The translations under genes and the position numbers were made by a program. Positions 17,204 through 26,165 of a stretch of DNA of 60,753 nt are shown one piece after another. The stretch covers positions 1 to 60,753 of the forward strand of contig NZ_JMLW01000019.1 of assembly GCF_000686905.1 (NCBI RefSeq), written 5' to 3'. Each line of letters begins with the position of its first letter. Position 1 is the first letter of the stretch. The notes beneath the pieces are model-generated. The model made no database searches. It was not told where the DNA came from and was given only the letters and a program-made list of their open reading frames with translations. The stretch is from Marinospirillum insulare DSM 21763 (GTDB lineage: Bacteria > Pseudomonadota > Gammaproteobacteria > Pseudomonadales > Halomonadaceae).

Positions 17204-18415
17204 TTACTTCTTTACTAAAGAGCACTTACTCTCAGACAAAGGACGGAAAGCGCCATCTGCTGGGATAGTACGTACGATCTTGTAAAGGTCCCACTCATTT
17301 TTAGATTCAGCAGGTGTTTTTACCTGGGCTAGGTACATATCGTGCACCATACGACCATCTTCACGGATGTAGCCACCCTTAGTGAACATATCGTTAACCT
17401 TGGTTTTAGCCATTTCAGCACGTACCACCTTGGCATTATCACTACCTGTTGCTTCAACCGCTTTTAGGTAATGCATAGTGCTTGAGTAGATACCCGCATG
17501 AACCATGCCAGGACGTGCATTGGTACGCTTGTAGAACTTGTCAGACCAAGCGCGTGCATCTTTGTCTTTATCCCAGTACCAACCAGTGACCAGCTGAATA
17601 CCTTGAGCTGTTTGTACACCTAGGGCATGAACATCATTTAAGAAGAATAATAGTGCAGCTACGGTTTGACCAGATTGTGCTAAACCAAACTCACCTGCAG
17701 TAATGACCGAGTTAACGGTATCACCACCGGCGTTGGCAAAACCAACGACATCAGCACCCGAAGCCTGGGCTTGTAGAATGTAAGAAGAGAAGTCATTTGT
17801 TGCAAGTGGGTGGCGAACGGTATCTACAACTTTACCGCCATCACGCTCTACAACAGTACGCACATCATTTTCTAGCGAATGACCAAAAGCATAGTCAGCA
17901 GTCACGATAAACCAGTTTTTACCACCTTCAGCCACAATAGCCGAAGCCGTTGAGTTAGCTAGTGGATAGGTATCATAAGCCCAGTGAATGTGGTTAGGCG
18001 TACAATGTTCGTTAGTAATGCTTGAAGCGGCAGAGCCGTTAACAAGGCCAATAGCATCTGAACCTTCCAAGACCTTAGTGGCAGCAATAGTAACTGAAGA
18101 AGCAACCAAACCTGCAACCATGTCCACCTTATCGCTTTCTAGCCACTGACGCACAGTACTAGAAGCTACATCTGGGCTGTTACGGTCATCAGCATTGATA
18201 ACTACAATTTTTTTCCCGTTAACCGTTCCACCAAAGTCTTCAACCGCCATACGCAAGGCTTCTAAACCGTTAGGACCTGCTAAATCACGGTAGGTACCCG
18301 ACATATCTGCTAAGTAACCAATACGCACTTCGTTATCGGTGATTGCTGCCTGAGCAGCACCTGCGGTCATAGCTGTTGCAACTGCTGCAGTTAGTACTTT
18401 TTTTATTAGTTTCAT
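17204..18415 (-). CDS. livK: Periplasmic amino acid-binding protein LivK-type
   Basis: A 403-residue secreted solute-binding protein. The signal peptide ends AGAAQAAI; the mature part has the type I periplasmic fold (Peripla_BP_6) with VRIGYLADMSGTYRDLAGPNGLEAL. It delivers a branched-chain amino acid, or a related amide or short-chain acid, to LivHM; such proteins are hard to tell apart by sequence. GGAG precedes the ATG. Position between livF and livH, flanked by longer spacers (107 and 77 bases), lets it be expressed at a higher level than the membrane parts. Confidence 0.9.
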   Translation of the reverse strand: MKLIKKVLTAAVATAMTAGAAQAAITDNEVRIGYLADMSGTYRDLAGPNGLEALRMAVEDFGGTVNGKKIVVINADDRNSPDVASSTVRQWLESDKVDMVAGLVASSVTIAATKVLEGSDAIGLVNGSAASSITNEHCTPNHIHWAYDTYPLANSTASAIVAEGGKNWFIVTADYAFGHSLENDVRTVVERDGGKVVDTVRHPLATNDFSSYILQAQASGADVVGFANAGGDTVNSVITAGEFGLAQSGQTVAALLFFLNDVHALGVQTAQGIQLVTGWYWDKDKDARAWSDKFYKRTNARPGMVHAGIYSSTMHYLKAVEATGSDNAKVVRAEMAKTKVNDMFTKGGYIREDGRMVHDMYLAQVKTPAESKNEWDLYKIVRTIPADGAFRPLSESKCSLVKK

Positions 18416-18522
18416 TCGTCTACTCCGATGCCTTGCCGGCTTTTGTTGTTGTTTTGTTTATCATCCATGAATAGCTAAGTGCTAAGTATTTCAATCCAAC
18501 TTTTTACAGCAACACTTAAGCT

Positions 18523-19233
18523 TTAAACACCTAAGTAAGTGTTGAGTATGTCTTTTTTGCTTTCTAATTCGTCTTTTTTAACTTCTTCTACAATTTGACC
18601 GTGCTCCATTAGGTAGTGACGATCAGCAATAGGTGCAGCAAAACGGAAGCTTTGCTCAACCAGTAAAATAGTTAACCCTTTCTCTTTTAGCTGAGTTAAG
18701 ACCTCGGCTAACTTTTGCACTATGACAGGTGCCAAGCCTTCGGTAATTTCATCTAGCAAAAGCATGTTGGCGCCCGTACGTAAAATACGTGCTAGAGCCA
18801 GCATTTGCTGTTCACCACCAGAAAGACGGGTACCTACACTTTTACGACGCTCATAAAGGTTGGGGAACATATCGTAGATTTCATCTAGCGACATACCACC
18901 ACTGCGTACAGTAGGAGGCAAAAGCAAGTTTTCTTCTACGTTAAGGCTAGAGAAAATGCCACGCTCTTCTGGACAAAAACCTACGCCTAAACGCGCTATG
19001 TGGTGAGGGGCTGTTTCAATGGTTTCATTACCATTAATAACAATGGAACCTGTGCGGCGACCGACCATATTCATAATCGATTTTAGTGTCGTACTACGCC
19101 CTGAACCGTTACGGCCTAACAAGGTCACTAGCTCACCACGGTTAATGTGTAAATCTATACCGTGCAGAATATGTGATTCGCCGTAATAAGCATGTAGATC
19201 AGTAATACCTAACTGCTCGTAAGTCTTACTCAT
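18523..19233 (-). CDS. livF: Branched-chain amino acid ABC transporter ATPase LivF
   Basis: A 236-residue ABC ATPase. Walker A is LLGRNGSGRSTTLKS (note Arg in the usual Lys-preceding stretch: GSGRST, not GAGKT). The signature is LSGGEQQML and Walker B MLLLDEITEGLAP. LivF drives import with LivG. The Walker A lysine therefore appears replaced by arginine; this is unusual and could lower hydrolysis, though LivG keeps a normal site. The start overlaps livG by four bases (ATGA) and AGGAGG lies upstream. Confidence 0.9.
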   Translation of the reverse strand: MSKTYEQLGITDLHAYYGESHILHGIDLHINRGELVTLLGRNGSGRSTTLKSIMNMVGRRTGSIVINGNETIETAPHHIARLGVGFCPEERGIFSSLNVEENLLLPPTVRSGGMSLDEIYDMFPNLYERRKSVGTRLSGGEQQMLALARILRTGANMLLLDEITEGLAPVIVQKLAEVLTQLKEKGLTILLVEQSFRFAAPIADRHYLMEHGQIVEEVKKDELESKKDILNTYLGV

Positions 19234-20006
19234 GATGCAGCCTCCTGGTCTTCATCTGCCTCTGAACCCATGTAAGCTTCTTTAACTTGAGGGTTAGCAG
19301 ACACAGTTGCATAGTCACCTTCTGCAATAACGCTGCCTCTAGCTAAAACCGTCACCTGGTTACATAGCTTATTAACTACTCGCAAGTTATGTTCAACCAT
19401 TAAGATGGTACGGCCTACTGCTGCTTTACGAATAAGCTCAGTTACTCTATCAACGTCTTCTAAGCCCATACCCTGAGTAGGCTCATCTAACAACATAATG
19501 GTGGGTTCCATTGCCAGGGTGGTTGCTAGCTCTAAAGCACGCTTACGACCATAGGGCAGCTCAACAGTAATATTGTCGGCATAATCATCTAAGCCCACTG
19601 ACTCAAGCAGTTCCATGGCACGATCATTTAGCTGATTAAGCACCTTTTCAGTTTTCCAAAAATGGAATGAATTACCCATAGGACGCTGCAGGGCAACCCG
19701 TACATTTTCCAGCACAGTCATGTGAGGGAAAACAGCAGAAATCTGGAACGAACGCACCACACCTAAACGCGCTATTTCACTAGATTTCATCTTAGCTATG
19801 GATTTTCCACGGTATAAAATATCACCACGGGTAATAGGTAGGTATTTAGTTAGAAGGTTAAAGAGAGTTGTCTTACCCGCACCATTTGGCCCGATAAGCG
19901 CATGAATATTCCCTTCCTTCACTTGCAGGTTAACCGAGTCAACAGCAGTGAAGCCGCGAAACTCTTTAGTCAGACCTCGCGTTTCTAACACGAACTCCTG
20001 GCTCAT
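19230..20006 (-). CDS. livG: Branched-chain amino acid ABC transporter ATPase LivG
   Basis: A 258-residue ABC ATPase with Walker A IGPNGAGKTTLFNLLT, signature region VELPYGRKRALELA (LSGGQ replaced, as usual in LivG), and Walker B IMLLDEPTQGMG. It forms the heterodimeric motor with LivF. The open frame reaches 20156, but ATG 20006 has AAGAGGA upstream and gives the family length; the LiuR-type palindrome at 20122-20137 lies inside that extension, which also favours 20006. First gene of the liv operon. Confidence 0.92.
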   Translation of the reverse strand: MSQEFVLETRGLTKEFRGFTAVDSVNLQVKEGNIHALIGPNGAGKTTLFNLLTKYLPITRGDILYRGKSIAKMKSSEIARLGVVRSFQISAVFPHMTVLENVRVALQRPMGNSFHFWKTEKVLNQLNDRAMELLESVGLDDYADNITVELPYGRKRALELATTLAMEPTIMLLDEPTQGMGLEDVDRVTELIRKAAVGRTILMVEHNLRVVNKLCNQVTVLARGSVIAEGDYATVSANPQVKEAYMGSEADEDQEAAS

Positions 20007-20121
20007 TGTAAATCCTCTTGCTGTGGGCTTTGCCCTGTTGTTTTTATACCAGCTTCTACTAGAGCTTGTAGCATCTATCTGTTTTATAAAGTTTAATGAT
20101 ACTAAGATCTTTTTTGTGACC

Positions 20122-20137
20122 TTGACGTAAACGTAAA
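20122..20137 (-). promoter_or_regulatory. LiuR-type operator upstream of livG
   Basis: On the minus strand this reads TTTACGTTTACGTCAA. It differs only in the central two bases from the sites before liuR (27067) and liuA (49072). It lies 116 bases upstream of the livG start, so the branched-chain importer is likely under LiuR control. The match to the reported gammaproteobacterial LiuR motif is from memory. Confidence 0.8.
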
Positions 20138-20274
20138 CTAAAAAGATGCATCCCACAAGCCCTGTTTTAGATTATTTTGCGTTTTTTAACTTAGATCAAG
20201 CTTTTTTTGTGCTCAGAGCTAATTTAAAAAGCTCATTCAGTAAAGATTCAAAACTTGCTGCCTTAGGAGTAAGC

Positions 20275-20293
20275 GGAGCAGCCTAGCTGCTCC
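20275..20293. terminator. Stem-loop after the acyl-CoA synthetase gene
   Basis: GGAGCAGC (20275-20282) pairs with GCTGCTCC (20286-20293) over a three-base loop. The T-rich tail (TTCTTTATTTTT) is on the plus strand, whereas the gene it follows is on the minus strand. It may be a 3' protective hairpin or a weak terminator rather than a canonical one. Confidence 0.45.
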
Positions 20294-20327
20294 TTCTTTA
20301 TTTTTATCTAATTACTTATTGAGCAAG

Positions 20328-21893
20328 TTATTTGAGATTTCTTAACACAACTCTCCTAATTTTTCCTGACGAGGTTTTGGGTAGCTCCTCAATAAACTCA
20401 ATTTCTCTTGGGTACTTATAGGGAGCTGTATTTGCCTTAACAAAGTCTTGCAGCTCTTTTACAAGATTAGGATCTTGGTCATCAATATCACTTTTGAGAA
20501 CAACAAAGGCTTTTACAATGTTTCCACGAATTTCATCTGGGCTAGCAACAACAGCACATTCTTGAACTGAGGGGTGTTTAATGAGCGCATCTTCTACTTC
20601 AAAAGGCCCAATGGTATAACCAGAGCTGATGATAATATCGTCGTTTCTTCCTTCAAACCAAAAGTAACCATCAGCATCCATCCAAGCACGGTCACCTGTC
20701 ACATAGTAGTCACCACGCCTTGTAACCTCTGTACGCTCTGGATCTTTATAGTACTCGCGGAACAAAGCCGGACTGTCTAATTTAAGCGCAATATCACCAA
20801 CATCGCCCACTGGAACAACCTGACCTTCCTCATCAATGATAGCTACATCATTGCCTGGCGTTGGCTTACCCATGGAGCCTGGTCTAATTTCCATGTCTTT
20901 CATTATGCCTAGCAGCAGGGTGTTTTCTGTTTGCCCATATCCATCACGAACCGATAAATTAAAGTGCTTTTTAAATGTCTCGATTACTTCACGGTTTAAT
21001 GGTTCACCTGCTGATAACGTGCTTCTTAAATCTGAAAGACTAAAGTCTGCTAAGTTATCTTCTTTAGATATAATTCTGTACTCAGTTGGAGTACAGCAAA
21101 GCACATTAACTTTATAGTCTTGTATCAAATTCAAATAAACTTGCGGATCAAATTTTCCATTATAAATAAAGCCTGTTGCACCCGAGCCCAGGGTTGCTAA
21201 AAACGGACTCCACACCCACTTTTGCCAGCCAGGTGCCGCTGTGGCCCAAACCAAGTCACCATCTTGAATATCAAGCCAATTTTCTGCCACTGTTCTTAAG
21301 TGGGCGTAGCCCCATGAGTGGGTATGCACAACCCCTTTTGGGTTGCCTGTGGTACCTGAGGTATAGGGTAAGAATGCAATATCATCACTGGCTGTTTTGG
21401 CTATTTCTAATTGGTCAGATGCTTGAGCTTTCAAATTATCCAAGAACTGCCAACCAGCTACTTCCTTGCCCACTACAAAGCGCTTTAATTGATCATATTC
21501 ATCTAAACCGCTATAGGCATCAGCAAAAGGATAGTAACTAATAACACCCTTAGCGCCACCATGTGTAACCCGGTACTGTAAGTCTTTTTTGGTAAGCATT
21601 TCCGAGCTGGGGATAATAATAATCCCTGTTTTGAGTGCTGCTAAATACACTTCATAAGCTTCGAATATACGCGGGATCATTACCAGAACCTTGTCTCCCT
21701 TTTTCAACCCGCTCTCAAGTAAGACGTTACCAATTCGGTTAGTATTTTGAATTAGCTCCTTATAAGTAAGCTCTGACACTAACCCTTCTTGATCCTTTAG
21801 AATTAAAGCTTTTTTATTTGCATCCGCTGCATGGCGCTCTACTTCCATAACAATATTGTAATCTTTTGGAGCAATTAAGTTTTCTTTATTCAT
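20328..21893 (-). CDS. AMP-binding acyl-CoA synthetase
   Basis: A 521-residue member of the ANL adenylating family, activating a carboxylic acid to its acyl-CoA through an acyl-AMP. Motifs: LPYTSGTTGNPKGVVHTH (phosphate loop, about 173-190), DGYGQTEN (about 320), YVTGDRAWMDADGYFWFEGRNDD and the C-terminal PKTSSGKIRR with the catalytic Lys. The overall layout recalls medium- or branched-chain acyl-CoA synthetases rather than acetyl-CoA synthetase. Given the liv and valine-degradation neighbours, short branched acids such as isobutyrate or isovalerate are plausible substrates. GGAG precedes the ATG. Confidence 0.85.
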   Translation of the reverse strand: MNKENLIAPKDYNIVMEVERHAADANKKALILKDQEGLVSELTYKELIQNTNRIGNVLLESGLKKGDKVLVMIPRIFEAYEVYLAALKTGIIIIPSSEMLTKKDLQYRVTHGGAKGVISYYPFADAYSGLDEYDQLKRFVVGKEVAGWQFLDNLKAQASDQLEIAKTASDDIAFLPYTSGTTGNPKGVVHTHSWGYAHLRTVAENWLDIQDGDLVWATAAPGWQKWVWSPFLATLGSGATGFIYNGKFDPQVYLNLIQDYKVNVLCCTPTEYRIISKEDNLADFSLSDLRSTLSAGEPLNREVIETFKKHFNLSVRDGYGQTENTLLLGIMKDMEIRPGSMGKPTPGNDVAIIDEEGQVVPVGDVGDIALKLDSPALFREYYKDPERTEVTRRGDYYVTGDRAWMDADGYFWFEGRNDDIIISSGYTIGPFEVEDALIKHPSVQECAVVASPDEIRGNIVKAFVVLKSDIDDQDPNLVKELQDFVKANTAPYKYPREIEFIEELPKTSSGKIRRVVLRNLK

Positions 21894-21979
21894 TGTTTTA
21901 CACTCCAGTGCTTGTTTTTGTATTTAGAGGCAAAATAGGACGAGCTAACCCGCCCTATATTTAATTTCTATTCAATCCT

Positions 21980-22864
21980 TTATTCAGCAAACATCTGCTG
22001 AATACTAGAGAAATCTAAACTGCCATTACCTTTTTGGGCATGCAGCGCAAACAGGTTACGCGCCAAAGAACCCATAGGAATAGACGACTTGCTGTTTAGT
22101 GCTGTTTCCCAAGCTAAACCTAAGTCTTTAGCCATTAGGTCAACTTGAAAGCCACCTTGGTAGTTGTTAGAAGCAGGCACACCTTCCATTACACCAGGCC
22201 AAGGGTTATAAACATTCAGTGCCCAGTTACCACCAGAGCTTTGTTTCATAATTTCAGACAAAACTGCTGGGTCTAAACCATTTTTAACACCTAAGGCCAA
22301 AGCTTCGGTAGTACCTGCCATTAAGATAGATAACAGCATGTTGTTACAAACTTTGGCTACCTGGCCTGCACCGGTTTCACCAGCGTGAAAAATATTTTTT
22401 CCCATCTTTTCTAGCAGTGGTTTTGCTTGTGCAAAGTCATCTGCACTACCACCAACAATAAAGCTTAAGGTGCCAGCAACTGCGCCACCCACACCACCAG
22501 AAACGGGCGCATCAAGAAATTTAATGCCTTTTTCAACTGCTGCTTTGCCCACTTCTCTAGAGGTATCTGAAGCAATGGTTGAAGAATCAATTACCAAAGT
22601 GCCCGCTGGCAACTGGCTAAATAAACCCTTCTCACCTAAATATAAACCTGCAACGTGCTGGCTAGCAGGCAACATAGAGACAACGACTTCAACACCCTTT
22701 ACAGCTTCCTCGGCTGAAGCAGCGGCTTGACCACCCGCTTGCTCTAATACTTTAAGTGCATCAGCACTTAAATCAAAGCCAGTAACCGTGTGACCTGCTT
22801 TAATTAGGTTATGAGCCATAGGGCTACCCATATTACCTAAACCAATGAATGCAATTTTACTCAT
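21980..22864 (-). CDS. mmsB: 3-hydroxyisobutyrate dehydrogenase
   Basis: A 294-residue NAD+-dependent beta-hydroxyacid dehydrogenase that oxidises 3-hydroxyisobutyrate to methylmalonate semialdehyde in valine breakdown. The Rossmann motif IAFIGLGNMGSPMAHNL opens the protein. FLDAPVSGGVGGA is the substrate-binding signature and GQVAKVCNNMLL contains the catalytic lysine. Length matches MmsB. It is the last gene of a four-gene valine operon; the next enzyme, MmsA, is not in this window. Confidence 0.95.
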   Translation of the reverse strand: MSKIAFIGLGNMGSPMAHNLIKAGHTVTGFDLSADALKVLEQAGGQAAASAEEAVKGVEVVVSMLPASQHVAGLYLGEKGLFSQLPAGTLVIDSSTIASDTSREVGKAAVEKGIKFLDAPVSGGVGGAVAGTLSFIVGGSADDFAQAKPLLEKMGKNIFHAGETGAGQVAKVCNNMLLSILMAGTTEALALGVKNGLDPAVLSEIMKQSSGGNWALNVYNPWPGVMEGVPASNNYQGGFQVDLMAKDLGLAWETALNSKSSIPMGSLARNLFALHAQKGNGSLDFSSIQQMFAE

Positions 22865-22890
22865 AAACTAACTCCATCTTATTGTTTTAA

Positions 22891-24012
22891 TTAAAAGGTT
22901 TGCAAAGGACTTTCTGACCAAAGTGGTTCAAAAAAACTGTCTATCCACTGCTGCTCAACTGCATCAACGGTAGGATAGTTCCAACGTGGGTTTTTATCCT
23001 TATCAATTAACAAGGCACGGATACCCTCTGCAAACTCACCTTTTAAACTCGCTTGGACGGAAAGATTCAGTTCTTGTTGGAACACTTCTTTTAAGGAAGC
23101 ATGACGGGTACGACGCAACTGCTCTTGAATAAGTAACATAGCGGTTGGCGAACCTGCAGCAAGGCTTGCCGCAGCACGTTTCAACCACTTTTCATCACCC
23201 GTATAAGCGGCAATTTTTTTAGCTCGCTCTAAATCAGAGTCAGCATCGGTGAGCTGTTGAATTTCAGCAAAATTAGGCTCAACCTGTGCTTCAGGTAGCT
23301 CTGCTTGGCTATTAGCTTCAAACTCACGCAAAATCTGGCTGACTGTTTTAAAGTGATCCTTCTTCCAAGAAGCCTCTTCTAAAGCAGCCAATACTTGATT
23401 ACGTTTTTCGTGGGTTATAAAGCGATCGGCCAGACCTACAAACAAAGCATCAGCTGCATTAAAATGTGCACCGGTTAAACCTAGAAATAAACCACAGCGC
23501 CCTGGCATACGGTTTAAGAACCAGCTGCCGCCAACATCTGGGTAGAGACCTATGGTAATTTCGGGCATGGCTAAACGTGAAGTTTCAGTGACTACCCGAA
23601 AAGCCGCGCCAGCAAATAGCCCCATACCGCCACCCATCACTATGCCATTACCCCATACAATCAGGGGTTTAGGATAGGTATGAATTAAATAATCTAGCTT
23701 ATACTCATTAGTAAAGAACCTTTCAGCATAAGGATTTTCCTTGGCTGGATCAGTTCCACCCGTGTATTCAGTCATAGAGCGGTAAAGCGCAACAATATCA
23801 CCACCGGCACAGAAGGCTTTATCGCCTGCACCTTCCAACCAAACTGCAGCTACTTGATCATCGGCTGCCCAATTTTCAAACTTGGCTAAAAGCTGGTCTA
23901 TCATCTCCAAAGAGAGTGCATTTAAAGCTCGGGGGGCATTCAGTGTTGCCACCCCAATTTTTTGGCCATTATTTAGCGGTAGCTCGCTAAAAAGTACGGG
24001 TAGATCACTCAT
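22891..24012 (-). CDS. 3-hydroxyisobutyryl-CoA hydrolase
   Basis: A 373-residue crotonase-fold protein of the HIBCH type, releasing 3-hydroxyisobutyrate from its CoA ester. It is longer than ordinary hydratases and carries AFCAGGDIVALYR, IVMGGGMGLFAG (oxyanion hole), and AMPEITIGLYPDVGGSWFLNRMPG, in which the Glu and Asp positions of the hydrolase group are visible. Removing CoA here avoids build-up of toxic methacrylyl-CoA. It sits between the enoyl-CoA hydratase and mmsB in pathway order. Confidence 0.92.
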   Translation of the reverse strand: MSDLPVLFSELPLNNGQKIGVATLNAPRALNALSLEMIDQLLAKFENWAADDQVAAVWLEGAGDKAFCAGGDIVALYRSMTEYTGGTDPAKENPYAERFFTNEYKLDYLIHTYPKPLIVWGNGIVMGGGMGLFAGAAFRVVTETSRLAMPEITIGLYPDVGGSWFLNRMPGRCGLFLGLTGAHFNAADALFVGLADRFITHEKRNQVLAALEEASWKKDHFKTVSQILREFEANSQAELPEAQVEPNFAEIQQLTDADSDLERAKKIAAYTGDEKWLKRAAASLAAGSPTAMLLIQEQLRRTRHASLKEVFQQELNLSVQASLKGEFAEGIRALLIDKDKNPRWNYPTVDAVEQQWIDSFFEPLWSESPLQTF

Positions 24013-24020
24013 ACATCACC

Positions 24021-24800
24021 TCAGCGGTTTTTCCAGTTGGCGGTACGCTTCTCTAGAAAAGCCTGTACACCTTCTTTTTGATCTTCAGTATCAAACAAGT
24101 CAACAAATAGCTCACGCTCTAAGCGCCAGCCTTGTTCGTGGCTGCTTGATTCGCGTGAGTGCATCACTAGCTGTTTACAAGAGGCAATGGATGAAGGTGA
24201 TTGCTGGCAAGCCATTTCAGCTAGCTCTAAAGCACGCTCTAAGGCTTTACCCTGAGGAACCACTTCTTCAACCAAGCCAATTTCTAAGGCTTTATCAGCT
24301 TTAATGCGTTCGCCGCATAAAATTAAACGCTTCGCCCAACCTTCGCCTACTAGGTGTGGCAGGTTTTGCGTTCCACCTGCACAAGGCAGCAAGCCGACAC
24401 GCGCTTCTGGTAACGCCATTTGTGCTTGTTCTTCAGCAACACGCAAGTCGCAAGACAGGGCGCATTCCAAACCACCACCCATAGCAAAGCCATTAATCGC
24501 TGCAATAGATACACCACGGAAATTAGTTAAGGCTTCAAATGCCAAACCAAAATGACGCGCCATATCACGTGCAACTGCTTTATCGCCGTCTGCAAATTTA
24601 TTTAAGTCGGCACCTGCAGAAAAGAACTTCTCGCCTTCACCCGTGATGACTAGCGCATAAATATCACGGTCTTCGTTTAAGCCTTCAACTAGGTTTTTTA
24701 AACCTGATAAAGACTCTTCATTCCAGGTATTAGCGGGGGGATTGTTGATAGTAACAACCGCTATGTGGCCACGTTTTTCATACTTTAATAAAGGGGTCAT
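24021..24800 (-). CDS. Enoyl-CoA hydratase (valine pathway)
   Basis: A 259-residue crotonase-family hydratase. FSAGADLNKFADG and INGFAMGGGLECALSCDLRVA form the oxyanion hole and first catalytic region; ALPEARVGLLPCAGGTQNLPHLVG contains the second. Its place between an acyl-CoA dehydrogenase and 3-hydroxyisobutyryl-CoA hydrolase suggests it hydrates methacrylyl-CoA. The ATG overlaps the upstream stop codon (TAATG). Confidence 0.92.
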   Translation of the reverse strand: MTPLLKYEKRGHIAVVTINNPPANTWNEESLSGLKNLVEGLNEDRDIYALVITGEGEKFFSAGADLNKFADGDKAVARDMARHFGLAFEALTNFRGVSIAAINGFAMGGGLECALSCDLRVAEEQAQMALPEARVGLLPCAGGTQNLPHLVGEGWAKRLILCGERIKADKALEIGLVEEVVPQGKALERALELAEMACQQSPSSIASCKQLVMHSRESSSHEQGWRLERELFVDLFDTEDQKEGVQAFLEKRTANWKNR

Positions 24801-25966
24801 TAGTAGATTGCCTCCAAAACACCTTCTTCAAGAACTCGACGCGCTACAATTAAGCGCATCACCTCATTTGTGCCTTCTAGAATGCGATGTACACGCGTAT
24901 CACGCAAGTAACGCTCTAAAGGGTATTCACGAATATAACCATAACCGCCATGCAGCTGCAGGGCATCGTCTATTACTTGGAAACAAGCATCTGTAGCAAA
25001 GCGCTTAGCCATAGCACAGTAAAGCGTGGCTTCTGGGTCAGCTTCATCTAGCTTAAAAGCGGCTAAACGTACCATTTGCCTAGACGCTGTTAATTCTGTC
25101 GCCATATCAGCAATTTTAAATTGTAGCGCCTGAAAACCTGCTAACTCTTTGCCAAACTGCTTACGCTCATGTAGATAGTCACGCGCCAAGCTTAGGGCTG
25201 CCTGAGCAGCACCTAAAGAACAGGTAGCAATATTAAGTCGCCCACCATCTAGCCCTTTCATGGCAATTTTAAATCCTTCGCCTTCTTTGCCTAGTAGGTT
25301 GGCTGCTGGTACTCGCACCTTATCAAAAGTAATCAGGCGTGTTGGCTGACTGTTCCAACCTAGCTTATCTTCGCTTTTGCCATACTCAATACCTTCTGCT
25401 TTTGCATCCACAATAAAAGCTGAAATGCCACGAGCACCTTCTTCTTGGCTGCCAGTTCTTGCCATAACCACCAATATATCTGTACTACCAGCACCCGAAA
25501 TAAACATCTTCGAGCCTTCTAACACATACTCTTCGCCTTCTTTTACTGCTTTAGTGCGTAGGCTGGCAGCATCTGAACCTGCACCTGGCTCGGTTAAACA
25601 GTAAGAACCTAACAGCTCACCACTGGCCAACTTGGGTGCTATTTCACTTGCTGCCTCAGGCTGAGCAAAACTTGCAATCATCCAGCACACCATATTGTGA
25701 ATGGTGATATAGGCAGCAGTGGATGGGCAGGCAGCAGCTAGCTCTTCAACTATCACGCTGGTGTCTAAGCGAGATAAGCCCATGCCTCCTAAGTCTTCCG
25801 GCGTGTACATACCGCAAAAGCCCATCTCACCAGCTTCACGAATTACATCTACAGGGAAAATATGTTCAGCATCCCATTGGGCTGCATGGGGTGCCATTTC
25901 ATTCTGAGCAAAAGCTTTAGCTGCATCACGAAAAGCAACCTGGTCTTCGGTTAGATTAAAATTCAT
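24800..25966 (-). CDS. Acyl-CoA dehydrogenase, isobutyryl-CoA type
   Basis: A 388-residue FAD-dependent acyl-CoA dehydrogenase. SYCLTEPGAGSDAASL is the flavin signature; LDGGRLNIATCSLGAA and the C-terminal HRILEGTNEVMRLIV, with the catalytic Glu in the EGTNE loop, place it with short-chain/isobutyryl enzymes rather than isovaleryl ones. It should convert isobutyryl-CoA to methacrylyl-CoA, first step of the operon. The frame extends to 26059, but ATG 25966 has AGAGGA upstream and starts the canonical MNFNLTEDQ. Confidence 0.92.
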   Translation of the reverse strand: MNFNLTEDQVAFRDAAKAFAQNEMAPHAAQWDAEHIFPVDVIREAGEMGFCGMYTPEDLGGMGLSRLDTSVIVEELAAACPSTAAYITIHNMVCWMIASFAQPEAASEIAPKLASGELLGSYCLTEPGAGSDAASLRTKAVKEGEEYVLEGSKMFISGAGSTDILVVMARTGSQEEGARGISAFIVDAKAEGIEYGKSEDKLGWNSQPTRLITFDKVRVPAANLLGKEGEGFKIAMKGLDGGRLNIATCSLGAAQAALSLARDYLHERKQFGKELAGFQALQFKIADMATELTASRQMVRLAAFKLDEADPEATLYCAMAKRFATDACFQVIDDALQLHGGYGYIREYPLERYLRDTRVHRILEGTNEVMRLIVARRVLEEGVLEAIY

Positions 25967-26028
25967 TAGCTTTCCTCTTGGTTCTCTTTTATCAGTATCA
26001 GCCCATTTATTAGGCTTGTTTACTTGGA

Positions 26029-26066
26029 CAGCTGCTTTTAAAAAGACTAAATAAACCAAGCAGCTG
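26029..26066. promoter_or_regulatory. Inverted repeat between valine operon and AraC gene
   Basis: A perfect 9-bp inverted repeat, CAGCTGCTT (26029-26037) and AAGCAGCTG (26058-26066), lies in the divergent promoter region 63-100 bases upstream of the acyl-CoA dehydrogenase start. It could be a binding site for the adjacent AraC regulator or an mRNA leader hairpin. Confidence 0.45.
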
Positions 26067-26109
26067 CTAGGTTGTTTAAAAATTTAGCAAGTCTTTAGCC
26101 CTAGGTAAA

Positions 26110-26140
26110 TTGACTAAATTGTTTAGTAGATGGATTATAT
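26110..26140 (+). promoter_or_regulatory. Putative promoter of the AraC-family gene
   Basis: TTGACT (26110-26115) and TTATAT (26135-26140) resemble -35 and -10 hexamers with a 19-base spacer, slightly long. If used, transcription starts downstream of the ATG at 26130, which supports the start at 26166. Confidence 0.4.
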
Positions 26141-26165
26141 TGCGATCTATCTAAAGGTACTTAGC

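Larger units (their letters stand above)
20007..20327. other. Intergenic region upstream of the liv operon
   Basis: This 321-base gap separates the acyl-CoA synthetase gene from livG on the same strand. It holds a LiuR-type palindrome (20122-20137) and a stem-loop (20275-20293). Otherwise it is AT-rich sequence without a convincing small gene. Promoter elements for livG must lie here but I could not place a clear -35/-10 pair. Confidence 0.6.
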
